Notes: generated by a model from the sequence alone, not told the origin. A stretch of 64,000 bases of DNA from Amycolatopsis endophytica (GCF_013410405.1 NZ_JACCFK010000002.1:558001-622000), one strand, 5' to 3'; shown: positions 17,122 through 26,403, numbered from the stretch's first letter. Program-made: numbers and translations.

Positions 17122-18003
17122 GTGCACGTTTTCGTCACCGGCGGTACCGGCACCATCGGCTCCGCGGTCGTCGCCGAGCTGATCGAGACCGGTCACACCG
17201 TGCTCGCACTGGCCCGCTCGGACAAGTCCGCCCAGGCCCTCACCGACGCCGGTGCCGAGGTGCTGCGCGGACAGCTGGCCGACCTCGACGTCCTGCGGAC
17301 CGGCGCCGCGCGGTCCGACGGCGTGATCAGCCTGGCGTTCGGCAGCGACTACAGCACCGAGGACGCTCTCGCCCGGTCGATCGTGGAAGAGAGCGCCGCG
17401 ATGACGGCGCTGGGTGAGGAACTGGCCGGCAGCGACCGCCCGATCGTCACCGTCTCGGGCACGCCGTGGGTGCCGGGCCGGACCGCGACCGAAGCCGATC
17501 CGCTGCCCGTCGAGGGGCCCGTGGGCGGCCGCGGCCGCTCGGTCAACGCGCTGCTGGCGCTGGCCTCGCGCGGGGTCCGCGCGACCGCTGTCCGGATGCC
17601 GCGCACGGTCCACAACGAGGGCACCGGCGGGTTCGCCGGCCTGCTGACGATTCAGGCGCGCCGGGCCGGTGTGGCCGGCTACCCCGGCGACGGCACCCAG
17701 CGCTGGCCCGCGGTGCACGCCCGCGACGCTGCGGTGCTGTTCCGGCTGGCCCTGGAGTCGGCACCGGCCGGAACGGCCTGGCACGCGGTGGCCGACGAGG
17801 GCGACGCGGTCCGCGACATCGCCGCCGTGATCGGCAGGCGCCTCGGCCTGCCGGTCGAGCCGGTGCCACAGGAGAACTTCGGCCCGTTCGGCCCGATCTT
17901 CGCCCTGGACCAGCCCGCCTCCAGCGCCCACACCCGCGAGGCCCTGGGCTGGCGGCCCACCCGCCCCAGCCTTCTCCAGGACCTGGAAAACATCCAGCCG
18001 TGA
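17122..18003 (+). CDS. NAD(P)-binding epimerase/SDR-like oxidoreductase
   Basis: 293 residues from GTG 17122 after AAGGAG. The N-terminal Rossmann motif VTGGTGTIGSAVV is that of the extended SDR / NAD-dependent epimerase group, and the C-terminal part (FALDQPASSAHTREALGW) is typical of epimerase-like proteins. A classical YxxxK catalytic pair is not obvious, so it may be an atypical reductase of the kind often controlled by divergent TetR genes in actinomycetes. The substrate is unknown. Regulation by the adjacent TetR through the twin repeats is likely. The next gene downstream is a decayed hydrolase. Confidence 0.85.
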   Translation: MHVFVTGGTGTIGSAVVAELIETGHTVLALARSDKSAQALTDAGAEVLRGQLADLDVLRTGAARSDGVISLAFGSDYSTEDALARSIVEESAAMTALGEELAGSDRPIVTVSGTPWVPGRTATEADPLPVEGPVGGRGRSVNALLALASRGVRATAVRMPRTVHNEGTGGFAGLLTIQARRAGVAGYPGDGTQRWPAVHARDAAVLFRLALESAPAGTAWHAVADEGDAVRDIAAVIGRRLGLPVEPVPQENFGPFGPIFALDQPASSAHTREALGWRPTRPSLLQDLENIQP

Positions 18004-18031
18004 GCGCCCGCCGCACCACCGGAGCCGCCCG

Positions 18032-18470
18032 GTGACCGCCGGCCTCGATCCCGAACTCGCCACCGCGCTGGCCGCCGTTCCCCGTCAGCCCAACGGATCC
18101 CTGCTGGATCTGACCGACATTCCCGCGCTGCGCAAGGTTCTCGACGACGCGGCCGCGCACCACGCGGGCCCCCAGCCGGATCCGCGGGTCGCGGTGACCA
18201 CGCGCACCGTGACCCGGCCCGACACCACCCACGCTCGACATCGTCGTGTTCCGCCCACGGAACGCGCCGGGCGGCGGGGCATCGATCCGGCCCGGATCGG
18301 CATCGCCGGGGCCAGCGGCGGCGGAGCGCCCGCCGCCCGCTACGACGTCTTCCGCGACGAGGACATCGCCTTCGCCGCACGGCTCATGGCCGCCGACGTC
18401 CCCGTCGAACTGCACGTCTACCCGCATGCCTTCCACGCCCGGGACCGCTTCGCACCCGGCGCCTGCACGG
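18032..18470 (+). pseudogene. Alpha/beta hydrolase (HSL-like) with deletions and frameshift
   Basis: Three blocks of a normal ~300-residue hydrolase are left: the N-terminus (LDPELATALAAVP), LDIVVFRPRNAPG in another frame, then the nucleophile region GIDPARIGIAGASGGGAPAA, then directly the C-terminal acid/His region (DVFRDEDIAFAARLMAADVP, VELHVYPHAFHA). The HGGG oxyanion region and most of the core are deleted. Two internal deletions and at least one frameshift make it inactive. Confidence 0.7.
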
Positions 18471-18516
18471 CGGGAAAAGTGGATGAGCACCCGGCGCAGG
18501 CGGGGCGCTTTCGCGG

Positions 18517-19317
18517 TCAGGGGCGGGTGGTGGCGATCAACCCGGTGAGCAGCGGCGACCACCGGGGGTCGGAGAGCCGGACATGCCGCAGCGCGGGATG
18601 CTCGGCGATGATCGCGGCGGAGCGCGCGTGGTACTCCGACGTGGCCGCGAGCAGCGCACTGGCGTCGCGGCGGCGCAGGGCGGTGATCATCGCCGCGCGA
18701 ACGCCGGCCAGCCCGGCGGTCTGCGACGCGAGATCGCCGGGCTCGTCCACCGCGATCTGCGTGGTCACGGCCACCACGATGTGGTCGAGTGTGGCGCTGA
18801 GCGCGGACAGCAGCGGGTCGTGGGCGCAGGCGACGAATGCCTGCAGGAAGGACTCCACGGCGGCGCCCAGCTGCACCCACCGTCCCCCGCCCTGCGCCGA
18901 GATCGCCGTCACCGCATCGTCGAAGGCGTCGATGTCGGTCTCGTCGGCGGTGTCCACCGCCCTGGTGGCCGCGTACTGGTGCAGCACGCCGGAGAGCCGG
19001 ACCACGTCGGCGAGCCCGGTGCGCTCGAAGCGCAGCAGGCGCCCGACCGACTGACCGACGAGCCCGGAGGTCGAGGCCGTCACGAACGCGCCGCTGCCGT
19101 GCCGGACCTCGACCATGCCCATCAGGCTCAGCGCCCGCACCGACTCGCGCACCGTGTTGACGCTGACGCCGTAGGCCGCCGCGAGTTCACGCTCGGTGGG
19201 AAGCCGTTCCCCCCGGGCGAACTCACCGAGGAGGATGCGGTCCTGCAGGTCGGCGAAGATCTGCTCGGACGCCCTCGGCCGGGACAGGTGAGCGCCCTGG
19301 GGCGAGGCTGGGGTCAC
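18517..19317 (-). CDS. GntR family regulator, FadR/FCD subgroup
   Basis: 266 residues from GTG 19317. The N-terminal winged HTH reads LPTERELAAAYGVSVNTVRE; the remaining ~170 residues are helical as in FCD ligand domains, which usually bind small organic acids through a metal. It is the third gene of a leftward run after the MFS transporter and the hydrolase (nine bases between), so it probably controls this operon and itself. The imperfect palindrome before the transporter at 21589-21613 is the natural binding site to test. FCD metal ligands (Asp/His) could not be placed with confidence. Confidence 0.9.
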   Translation of the reverse strand: MTPASPQGAHLSRPRASEQIFADLQDRILLGEFARGERLPTERELAAAYGVSVNTVRESVRALSLMGMVEVRHGSGAFVTASTSGLVGQSVGRLLRFERTGLADVVRLSGVLHQYAATRAVDTADETDIDAFDDAVTAISAQGGGRWVQLGAAVESFLQAFVACAHDPLLSALSATLDHIVVAVTTQIAVDEPGDLASQTAGLAGVRAAMITALRRRDASALLAATSEYHARSAAIIAEHPALRHVRLSDPRWSPLLTGLIATTRP

Positions 19318-19326
19318 GCTCCGAAC

Positions 19327-20277
19327 CTAATGCTCCGCCCGCTGCGGATGCCACCCGGCCCGCTCACCCGGCGGTACGCCGTCGCGCAGTGCGCCCGCCA
19401 CCAGTTCGTAGAGCTGGGTCGCCTCGGCCTCGAACAGCCCGGCGAGATTGCCGAAACCATGTGGCATGCCGGGAAACTCCACCAGCCGCACGGACGTGCC
19501 GCCCGCCTGGAACCGCGTCGCGAGCCGTCGCGCCTGCGGGGCGAAGGGATCCAGTTGCGACGTGACCACCAGCGCGGGCGGGCCGGCGAGCCGCTCCGCG
19601 CGCAGCGGGCTCAGCCGGGGATCGGCGGGATCCGCGGAGCCGGCGTAGAGGCGGGCTATCCAGGACAGTCTCTCGTTGTCGGCGGTCACGTCGACGACGT
19701 CGGCGACGTCCGGCTCCACCGCGGCGAGGTCGTCGACGAGGTCGAAAACACCGCCGAGGAGCAGCTGTGCCCGCAGCGGAACGCTCGTGCCACCGGCGAC
19801 GACCGCGGCGATGTTCGCCCCCGCGCTGTCGCCACCGATGCTGACGGAGCCGGGGTCGCCACCGTGCGCCGCGGCTCCTGACGCGGCAACCCATTCCAGT
19901 GCGGTCACGGCGTCCTCGACCGCGGCCGGGAACGGGTGCTCGGGCGCGAGCCGGTAGTCCACCGACACCACGACGGCGGGTGCTCGCGCGGCGATCTCAC
20001 GGCAGGCGACGTCGGCGGTCTCGAGGTCGCCCCGCAGGAACGCACCGCCGTGCAGATACACCAGCACCGGATGGCCCGCCGACCGGTCCGGCCGGTAGAT
20101 CCGCACGGCGCCGCCGTCGATCCGCAGGTCGCGGACCTCGGCGAGGGGGCGCCGGGGTCCCGCGTTGCGGAGGTGCCCGGCCATCGCCGACCGGAAGCGC
20201 GGCAGGTCGCCGTCGAGTTGCGGATGGGCCTGTGCGGCAGCGAGGAACCGGACCACTCGCTCGTCGATGTCGATCAT
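19327..20277 (-). CDS. Alpha/beta hydrolase, hormone-sensitive-lipase-like
   Basis: 316 residues from ATG 20277, overlapping the MFS stop (ATGA). HSL motifs are present: YLHGGAFLRGDLETAD (HGGxx oxyanion hole) and SIGGDSAGANIAAVVA (GDSAG nucleophile). The acid lies in TSQLDPFAPQA and the His in FPGMPHGFGN. Such enzymes hydrolyse short-chain or aromatic esters. The coupling to an MHS transporter and a GntR regulator suggests uptake and hydrolysis of one ester-type nutrient. Full length, no defects seen. Confidence 0.92.
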   Translation of the reverse strand: MIDIDERVVRFLAAAQAHPQLDGDLPRFRSAMAGHLRNAGPRRPLAEVRDLRIDGGAVRIYRPDRSAGHPVLVYLHGGAFLRGDLETADVACREIAARAPAVVVSVDYRLAPEHPFPAAVEDAVTALEWVAASGAAAHGGDPGSVSIGGDSAGANIAAVVAGGTSVPLRAQLLLGGVFDLVDDLAAVEPDVADVVDVTADNERLSWIARLYAGSADPADPRLSPLRAERLAGPPALVVTSQLDPFAPQARRLATRFQAGGTSVRLVEFPGMPHGFGNLAGLFEAEATQLYELVAGALRDGVPPGERAGWHPQRAEH

Positions 20278-21569
20278 GCGCTCACCGGGACGGAGACGGT
20301 GTGGGTCTCGGGACGCAGGCGCAGGCGGGTGGCGGCGACCAGTCCGAGGGCGCACGCGGCGGCGATGTAGACCGAGACGGCCAGTGGCCCGCCCGTCCGG
20401 ATCACCAGCACCTGGGCCACGAACGGGGCCGCGCCACCCCCGAGCACGCTCCCGATGTTGAACGCCAGCGAACTGCCGGTGAACCGCCACGCAGGGGCGA
20501 AGCGCGGTCCGGTCAGCGCGGGCTCGACCGCGAACATCGCCACCACCACGGCGGTGCTCACCACGACCGCGAGGAACATCGCCACCGGCGGACCGGCGTC
20601 GAGCAGCGGGAAGTAGGCGAACCCGAACACCGCGGTGAGCACCGCGCCGGCCTGCCACACCCGGGCCGGGCCGACGCGGTCGGCGAGCAGCCCGTAGAGC
20701 GGCGTGGTGATGACGGCGACGAGCGCACCCGCGGAGACGGCCACCGTCACCAGCAGCGGTGGGTGCGCGCCGCCGGCGGTCGCGTAGGCCGTGACGAACG
20801 AGGTGAACACGAACAGCGGCACCCCGGATCCGGCCTTGAGCAGGATCGTGAGACCCAGCGTGCCGCGTTGGTGGCGCAGCACCGCCCGCAGCGGGTTCTT
20901 CTCCACCGCACCGGCCGCCCGCAGCTCCTCGAAGGCTGGGGTTTCCGCGACCCGGGTCCGCACCCAGAACCCGACCGCGATGAGCACCCCGCTGGCCAGG
21001 AACGGGATGCGCCAGCCCCAGGCCAGGAAGTCCGCCCGCGGCAGCAGTGTGAGCAGCGCCAGCGCGGACAGATTGGCGAGCAGGAATCCCAGATGCGCGG
21101 CGGCCTGCGGGAAACTGCCGCGGAACGCGGTGCGACGGCGGCCGCCGGACTCCATCGCCAGGAGCACGGCCCCGCCCCATTCGCCGCCGAAGCCGAACCC
21201 CTGGACCGCCCGCAGCAGCACGAGCAGGACCGGGGCCGCCACGCCGAGCGTGTCGTAACCGGGCAGGAAGCCGCAGCCCACGGTGCCGATGGTCACCAGT
21301 ACCAGCGTGAGCAGCATCGTCTTCTTGCGGCCGATCCGGTCGCCGAGGTGGCCGAAGACGATCCCGCCGACGGGGCGGGCGACGAATCCGGCGAAATAGG
21401 TTCCGAAGGCGGCCAGCACCGCGAGGTCACCGGCCTGCGCGGAGAAGAACACCGTGGGGAACACCAGAACACCGAAGATCGCGTAGAGCAGCAGGTCGTA
21501 TCCCTCGACGATGGCGCCGGCCGTGCTACCGGCGACCGCCCTGCGCGCTGTTCCGCTCCGTGCCTCCAT
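20274..21569 (-). CDS. MFS transporter, metabolite:H+ symporter (MHS) type
   Basis: 431 residues with about twelve membrane segments and the MHS signatures GHLGDRIGRKKTMLL (loop 2-3), GFGFGGEWGGAVLLAME and the WGWRIPFLASG segment before helix 6. MHS proteins import organic acids, betaines or aromatic acids with protons. The ATG at 21569 gives the usual short cytoplasmic N-terminus; a longer frame to 21659 would cover the operator. First gene of the transporter-hydrolase-GntR operon. Confidence 0.92.
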   Translation of the reverse strand: MEARSGTARRAVAGSTAGAIVEGYDLLLYAIFGVLVFPTVFFSAQAGDLAVLAAFGTYFAGFVARPVGGIVFGHLGDRIGRKKTMLLTLVLVTIGTVGCGFLPGYDTLGVAAPVLLVLLRAVQGFGFGGEWGGAVLLAMESGGRRRTAFRGSFPQAAAHLGFLLANLSALALLTLLPRADFLAWGWRIPFLASGVLIAVGFWVRTRVAETPAFEELRAAGAVEKNPLRAVLRHQRGTLGLTILLKAGSGVPLFVFTSFVTAYATAGGAHPPLLVTVAVSAGALVAVITTPLYGLLADRVGPARVWQAGAVLTAVFGFAYFPLLDAGPPVAMFLAVVVSTAVVVAMFAVEPALTGPRFAPAWRFTGSSLAFNIGSVLGGGAAPFVAQVLVIRTGGPLAVSVYIAAACALGLVAATRLRLRPETHTVSVPVSA

Positions 21570-21588
21570 GGCAACGCCTTCCGCTCGG

Positions 21589-21613
21589 CACTGAGACAAT
21601 GAGTGACTCAGTG
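21589..21613. promoter_or_regulatory. Nested inverted repeat, candidate GntR operator
   Basis: CACTGAG (21589-21595) and CTCAGTG (21607-21613) are inverted arms 11 bases apart, and inside them TGAGTGACTCA (21600-21610) is a palindrome around a central G. The site lies 20 bases before the ATG of the MHS transporter. The best candidate binder is the GntR protein encoded at the end of that operon. Confidence 0.5.
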
Positions 21614-21798
21614 AATTTAGGGAGCGCGATCGTGCGATGTCAAGATGCCGGTGCCGCACGCGTCTTCCCGGTCGCGTCCGCGGACTCCGGTTCCGTGAGC
21701 GGAATCGACCTCCCCGTCGACGCGGTGGCGGGGGTCCGGTCTTCCGGGGTCCTCGCAGGGCCTCCTGAGACCGGGAGCAACCGCCCTACCGTCGAGGC

Positions 21799-22575
21799 AT
21801 GGACATCACCTCCCGCACCGTCTTCATCGCCGGCGCCACCTCGGGCATCGGCCTCGAGCTGGCCCGCCGGTTCCGCGCCGCCGGCAGCACCGTGATCGTC
21901 GGCGGCCGTCGCACCGGCCTGCTGGCAGACCTCGCAGGCGAAGGACTCACCACCGTCGAGATCGACGTCGCCGACGCCACGTCGGTGACCCAGGCACGGG
22001 ACGAGGTCCTGCGAGCCCATCCCGGCGTCGATACCGTGATCACCATGGCGGGCACCGGGGCGGAGGAGGACCTGCACGACCCCGCCCACTTCGGCACGGC
22101 CGAAACGATCATCGCGGTCAACGTCCTGGGCACCATCCGGGTGATCGACGCGTTCACGCCGCACCTGCTCACGCGTGGGAGCGGCACGATCGTCACGGTC
22201 AGCTCCGGGATCGGCTTCCTCCCCTTCCCGCTCATGCCCACATACGGAGCGTCCAAGGCCGCGGTGCACGCCTACACCGAGTCGCTGCGAGCACAGCTGT
22301 CCGGCACCGGTGTCGAGGTCGCCGAGCTCGTCCCGCCTGCGGTCGCGACCACCATCGGCGGCAGCAACCCGCACGCTCTCGCCCTCGACGCCTACGGTGC
22401 CGAGGTGATGGACCTGCTCGCGCAGGACCCGACGCCGCGCGAAGTCCTCGTGCAGGGGGTGCTCATGCACCGGTGGGCGGAACGCGACGGAACCTACGAT
22501 GAACTGGTGGCGCAACGCTCGCGGGCACTGTCGACCCTGCCCGGCCGCTCCTCCCGGGCCGACGCCCTGACATGA
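21799..22575 (+). CDS. Short-chain dehydrogenase/reductase (DltE-like)
   Basis: 258 residues. Classical SDR features: cofactor motif FIAGATSGIGLELA, catalytic Ser in IVTVSSGIGF and the YGASKAAVHAYTESL active-site helix (Tyr-x3-Lys). The sequence resembles DltE-type reductases, which are poorly characterised in actinomycetes. Its stop overlaps the ATG of the following XRE regulator (ATGA), so the two genes form a translationally coupled pair, a common arrangement for SDRs with MmyB-type regulators. Substrate unknown. Confidence 0.92.
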   Translation: MDITSRTVFIAGATSGIGLELARRFRAAGSTVIVGGRRTGLLADLAGEGLTTVEIDVADATSVTQARDEVLRAHPGVDTVITMAGTGAEEDLHDPAHFGTAETIIAVNVLGTIRVIDAFTPHLLTRGSGTIVTVSSGIGFLPFPLMPTYGASKAAVHAYTESLRAQLSGTGVEVAELVPPAVATTIGGSNPHALALDAYGAEVMDLLAQDPTPREVLVQGVLMHRWAERDGTYDELVAQRSRALSTLPGRSSRADALT

Positions 22576-23402
22576 CCGGGAACGAGGACGGGAACCGGCT
22601 CGGCGCCTACCTGCGTGCCCGCCGCGGTCTCGTCACGCCCGAGCAGGCCGGCATCCCGGCGGGCGGAACCCGCCGGGTGCCCGGCCTGCGCCGCGAGGAA
22701 CTCGCGATGCTCGCCGGGATCAGTGCCGACTACTACCTGCGCCTCGAACGCGGCCGCGACACCCGTCCCTCGCCGCAGGTGCTCGACGCGCTCGCCCGCG
22801 TGCTGCGCCTCGACGAGGTCGAACGCGACTACCTGCACAGCCTGGCCGCGCCTCGTGCGCGCAGCCGCCGGCCCCGGACGGCCGAGCACGTGCCGGCCCG
22901 CCTGCACCACCTGCTCGCGGCGGTCGGGGTGCCGGCGTTCGTGGAAGGCCGGGCCTTCGACGTCCTCGCGGCCAACGAACGGGCGACCGCGTTCTCGCCG
23001 CGCCTGCGCCCGGGCGAGAACCGCCTGCGCTCGCTGCTGCTGGACCCGGAGGAGCAGGCGTTCCACCAGGACTGGGCGGCGGCCGCGTCGGGGTTCGTCG
23101 CCGCGTTGCGGGATTCGATCGGCGCCGACGTCGATCACCCCAGGTTCGTGGAGCTCGTCGGCGAACTGTCGCTGACCAGCGGGCGGTTCCGGGAGCTGTG
23201 GGCCCGGCACGACGTCCGGGCGCTCACGGGCGGCACCACGACCGTCGACCATCCCGTCCTGGGCCGGCTGCACCTGCATCGCGACAAACTGCCCGTGGAC
23301 GGGCTCCTGCTCGTGCTCTACTACGCCGACGCGGGCAGCGACAGCGCCGACAAGCTCGCCCTGCTGGCTTCGCTGATCGAACCCGGCACCGCGAACGGCT
23401 GA
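22572..23402 (+). CDS. XRE family regulator with MmyB-like ligand domain
   Basis: 276 residues. The N-terminal HTH contains RRVPGLRREELAMLAGISAD and YYLRLERGRDTRPSPQVLDA, the usual XRE-MmyB pattern; residues ~100-270 form the PAS-like MmyB ligand domain (VPAFVEGRAFDVLAANERAT). Related proteins bind fatty-acid-like ligands. Translational coupling to the SDR gene suggests control of that gene, and possibly of the NmrA-PaaX pair that follows after a 147-bp gap. Confidence 0.92.
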   Translation: MTGNEDGNRLGAYLRARRGLVTPEQAGIPAGGTRRVPGLRREELAMLAGISADYYLRLERGRDTRPSPQVLDALARVLRLDEVERDYLHSLAAPRARSRRPRTAEHVPARLHHLLAAVGVPAFVEGRAFDVLAANERATAFSPRLRPGENRLRSLLLDPEEQAFHQDWAAAASGFVAALRDSIGADVDHPRFVELVGELSLTSGRFRELWARHDVRALTGGTTTVDHPVLGRLHLHRDKLPVDGLLLVLYYADAGSDSADKLALLASLIEPGTANG

Positions 23403-23549
23403 CGTCCGGAACGCTCTCCGCGGCCACTCCCCCATCACCCTCCGGGCCCGCCCGTGAGGACGAACGCCGCCGGAAATGCATCAACTGCGTGACGATCGTT
23501 GCGATAGGCTTATATCTGCGCTGGGCAGCCCACGGAAAGGACATCGGCG
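23403..23549 (+). promoter_or_regulatory. Promoter region before the NmrA gene
   Basis: This 147-bp gap contains the palindrome ACGATCGT at 23492-23499 and an AT-rich CTTATAT segment near 23509-23515, unusual for the local composition, 35-40 bases before the ATG at 23550. AAAGGA precedes the start. A regulated promoter is likely; I cannot define -35/-10 boxes firmly. Confidence 0.35.
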
Positions 23550-24485
23550 ATGTCGACCACGACCGGCCGGATACTGGTGACCGGAGCGACCGGACAGCAA
23601 GGAGGCGCGGTGACGCGGGCGCTGACCGCCGCGGGCGTCCCGGTGCGGGCGCTGGTGCGCGATCCCGGCTCGGACCGCGCACGCGCACTGGCCGCGAACG
23701 ACGTCGAACTCGTCCGAGGTGATCTGCTCGATCCGGCGACGGTGTCGGCGGCCCTCGGCGGCGACGTCCGCGGCGTCTTTTCGGTACAGACGCCGGACAT
23801 GCGCGATCCCTCCGGCGACGCGGAACTCGTGCAGGGCAGGAATCTCATCGAGGCCGCCCGCGCCGCCGGGATCAGGCAGTTCGTGCACACCTCGGTGGGC
23901 GGAGCCGACCAGCACCGGGACGCCCCCGGCTGGGCCGAGGGCCGCTGGAAGATCCTGGAGCACTACTACGAAACCAAGTCCGCGCTGCAGCACCTGGTGC
24001 GCACAGCCGGTTTCGAGCGCTGGACGCTGCTCAAACCGGGCTTTTTCATGGAGAACTTCCTGCCGCCCTCGTTCCTGCTGCCGCAGGGTCTCGACGGCGG
24101 CCTGATCACCGTCATCCGGCCGGACACGGAGCTCGCGATGGTGGCGGTGGCAGACATCGGCGCCGCCGGTGCCGCGGCGTTCCTGGCACCGGAGGCGTTC
24201 CACCAGGTGGAGCTGGAACTGGCCGGCGAACGGGTCACGGTGGCCCGGGCCGCGAAGGTCCTGTCCGAATCGCTCGGGGTGGAGCTCACCGCGCCGGAGA
24301 TGTCCTTCGACGAGGCCGTGGCCGCGGGAATGCCGGAGTTCGCCGGCATGCACGAATGGCACAACACCGTCAGCCAGCCCGCGCGGCCGGAAACCGCCCG
24401 GGCGCTGGGCATCCCCGTGACCTCGTTCCGTGCCTGGGTCGACGCCCACCGGGACCAGCTCCGCGCCGCCTCGTCGGGAGTGTGA
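23550..24485 (+). CDS. NmrA-family NAD(P)-binding protein
   Basis: 311 residues. The cofactor motif ILVTGATGQQGGAVTRAL and the pattern VRALVRDP / VRGDLLDP are typical of the NmrA/HSCARG atypical SDR group, together with KPGFFMENFLPP. The group contains redox sensors and reductases without the classical SDR catalytic triad. The PaaX-type regulator gene starts three bases after the stop, so the pair is one unit. Function could be sensing or reduction; no substrate evidence is visible. Confidence 0.9.
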   Translation: MSTTTGRILVTGATGQQGGAVTRALTAAGVPVRALVRDPGSDRARALAANDVELVRGDLLDPATVSAALGGDVRGVFSVQTPDMRDPSGDAELVQGRNLIEAARAAGIRQFVHTSVGGADQHRDAPGWAEGRWKILEHYYETKSALQHLVRTAGFERWTLLKPGFFMENFLPPSFLLPQGLDGGLITVIRPDTELAMVAVADIGAAGAAAFLAPEAFHQVELELAGERVTVARAAKVLSESLGVELTAPEMSFDEAVAAGMPEFAGMHEWHNTVSQPARPETARALGIPVTSFRAWVDAHRDQLRAASSGV

Positions 24486-24488
24486 TGC

Positions 24489-25352
24489 ATGGCCGCGCGA
24501 CCCGAGGACGAAACGGGGGCCCAGGTCACCGCCGCGTATCCGGCCAGGCTGCTCGTCGATTTCCTCGGCACGTTCGTGCGCGGGCACGAGGGCTGGGCTC
24601 CGGTCTCGGCGATCGTCGCGCTGATGGTCGAGGTCGGTCTGGACGGGCCCAGCGTCCGCGCCCACATCTCACGGCTGAAGTCGCGCGGCTGGCTGCTGCC
24701 CGACAAGCGGGGCACCGTACGGGGATACCGGCTCAGCGCGTCGGCGTCGGCCGAACTCGCCGAGGGAGACGACCTCATCTGGGGCCCGCGCGCGGAAGCC
24801 TCGCGCACCGCGGGGTGGGCGCTGGTCACCTTCTCGGTGCCGGAATCCGCCAGGGAAAAGCGGCATCTGCTCCGGTCTCGCCTGGCGGCGCTGGGGTTCG
24901 GCGCCATCGGCCCCGGCACCCTGATCGCCCCCGCCCGGATGCTCGGCGCCGCCCGCTCGGTGGTGGACTCGCTCGGGCTGGCTTCCCACGCCGACCTGTT
25001 CGTCGCGCGGATCGCCTACGCCGAAGACGTGCACGACATCATCGAACGCGGGTGGAACCTGGCGGACCTCAACGCCGGGTACGCCCGGTTCCTCCGCGAG
25101 TACGCCCCGGTCGAACGTCGCTGGGCCCAGCGGGGCACCCGGAGAAGCGCCGAACTCGACGCCGAGGCGTTCCGCGACTTCCTCTTCGCCCTGAACCACT
25201 GGCGTGTCCTGCCCGCGAAGGATCCGGGCCTGCCCCTCGACACACTCGGCCCCGGCTGGCACGGCCGGGAAGCCGGGGAGCTCTTCGTCCGGCTGGTGAA
25301 GCTGCTCGAGACACGGGCCCGCCGTCACGCCGCGACCTACTGGCCGCCCTGA
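24489..25352 (+). CDS. PaaX family transcriptional regulator
   Basis: 287 residues. The N-terminal winged helix reads GLDGPSVRAHISRLKSRGWL, the PaaX DNA-binding pattern; the middle contains EKRHLLRSRLAALGFGAIGP and the C-terminal PaaX-like domain ends with LFVRLVKLLETRARRH. PaaX of E. coli senses phenylacetyl-CoA, but no phenylacetate genes are present here and many actinomycete paralogues control other genes. It starts three bases after the NmrA gene (GGGAG nine bases upstream). Converges with the methyltransferase gene after 13 bases. Confidence 0.9.
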   Translation: MAARPEDETGAQVTAAYPARLLVDFLGTFVRGHEGWAPVSAIVALMVEVGLDGPSVRAHISRLKSRGWLLPDKRGTVRGYRLSASASAELAEGDDLIWGPRAEASRTAGWALVTFSVPESAREKRHLLRSRLAALGFGAIGPGTLIAPARMLGAARSVVDSLGLASHADLFVARIAYAEDVHDIIERGWNLADLNAGYARFLREYAPVERRWAQRGTRRSAELDAEAFRDFLFALNHWRVLPAKDPGLPLDTLGPGWHGREAGELFVRLVKLLETRARRHAATYWPP

Positions 25353-25365
25353 CGCGCGCCGTCGC

Positions 25366-26403
25366 TCAGGCGGCTGGTTTGCGGGCCACGACCAGCCTGC
25401 CCACCGGGCTGTCGATCACACGCAGGTCCCCGAACCCGGCTGCCTCTGCTTCGGCGAGCAGATCTTCCGCGGCAAGTCCGAACGCGATGTTCTGCCTGCG
25501 GTGGACGAGCCGGTCGAGCGCGACGCGCGTGGTGGCACCGTCCTGGGCCGTCGTGGGCGGAAACGTCTCCTGCATCAACAGCAGCCCATCGGGCCGCAGT
25601 GCGCGCAGCACCGCCTCGAGCACGTCGGCTCGTGTGCCGTCCGGGAAGAAGCCCTGCGCCCAATAGCAGACGGCGAACGCCGACTCGTCTTCGAGAAGGC
25701 GCGCGTCCACGGCCCGGACCTCGACGCGGGAGTCAACTCCCACCGCCTTCGCCCGCCTGCGGGTTTCGGCGGCCACCTCGGGGACGATCTCGGCACCCAC
25801 CGCACGGAGTTCGGGAAACAGCGCCAGCGTGGTGAGCAGCGCACCACCGACACCGGACCCCACATCGAGCAGCGGGCCGCCTTCGGCGAGCCTGTCCCGG
25901 TACTCCGGCACTGCCTCGTACACCAGCCCGTACAGCTGCCGGGCGCCCGCACCGGCCTGCACTCCCCAGTCCCGCGCCAGTGCCAGTGCCCCCGCGCCGT
26001 CGAGTCCGTGGCCGTGGGCAGCCGCCGCGGTCGCCTCAGCGACGGCGGCGCGTGCAAGGTCGTCCCCATCCAGCACCGTCGGAAGGTCGACGCCGGAAAC
26101 TCCCGTGACGAGAGCATCGAACGTACCGCTCAACCGGAACGAAGCCCCCGCACTGTCGACCACACCGGCCGAAGCGAGCACCTCGAGCACGTCCGAGACC
26201 TGTTCGATCGGCGCGCCGGTTCCGGATGCCAGCTCCTCCACCGTCGTCTCGTGGTGCATTCGTCCGAACCAGCCGGCGTCGTGGACGGCGCGGATCAAGG
26301 CGATGAGCTGCGCGCCCACGGCCCAGTCCTTGATCATGGACCGGGCTGTCAAGGCGGCTTGCAGCCGGTCGAGACCCCCGTCGCGATCGCTGGTGTCAGT
26401 CAT
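25366..26403 (-). CDS. Class I SAM-dependent methyltransferase
   Basis: 345 residues. The N-terminal ~130 residues look like a helical dimerisation/winged-helix domain (TTVEELASGTGAPIEQVSDV), as in small-molecule O-methyltransferases. Motif I is LLDVGSGVGGALLTTLALF and later motifs are VEVRAVDARLL and LRPDGLLLMQETFPP. It should methylate a small molecule; the acceptor is unknown. It stands alone: the upstream 500 bp hold only gene remnants and the downstream gene converges. No secondary-metabolite genes accompany it. Confidence 0.87.
   Translation of the reverse strand: MTDTSDRDGGLDRLQAALTARSMIKDWAVGAQLIALIRAVHDAGWFGRMHHETTVEELASGTGAPIEQVSDVLEVLASAGVVDSAGASFRLSGTFDALVTGVSGVDLPTVLDGDDLARAAVAEATAAAAHGHGLDGAGALALARDWGVQAGAGARQLYGLVYEAVPEYRDRLAEGGPLLDVGSGVGGALLTTLALFPELRAVGAEIVPEVAAETRRRAKAVGVDSRVEVRAVDARLLEDESAFAVCYWAQGFFPDGTRADVLEAVLRALRPDGLLLMQETFPPTTAQDGATTRVALDRLVHRRQNIAFGLAAEDLLAEAEAAGFGDLRVIDSPVGRLVVARKPAA

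Noticed and set aside
24489..25352. Phenylacetate regulon based on the PaaX-type regulator
   Set aside because: No paa genes are present in the window and PaaX paralogues have diverse targets.
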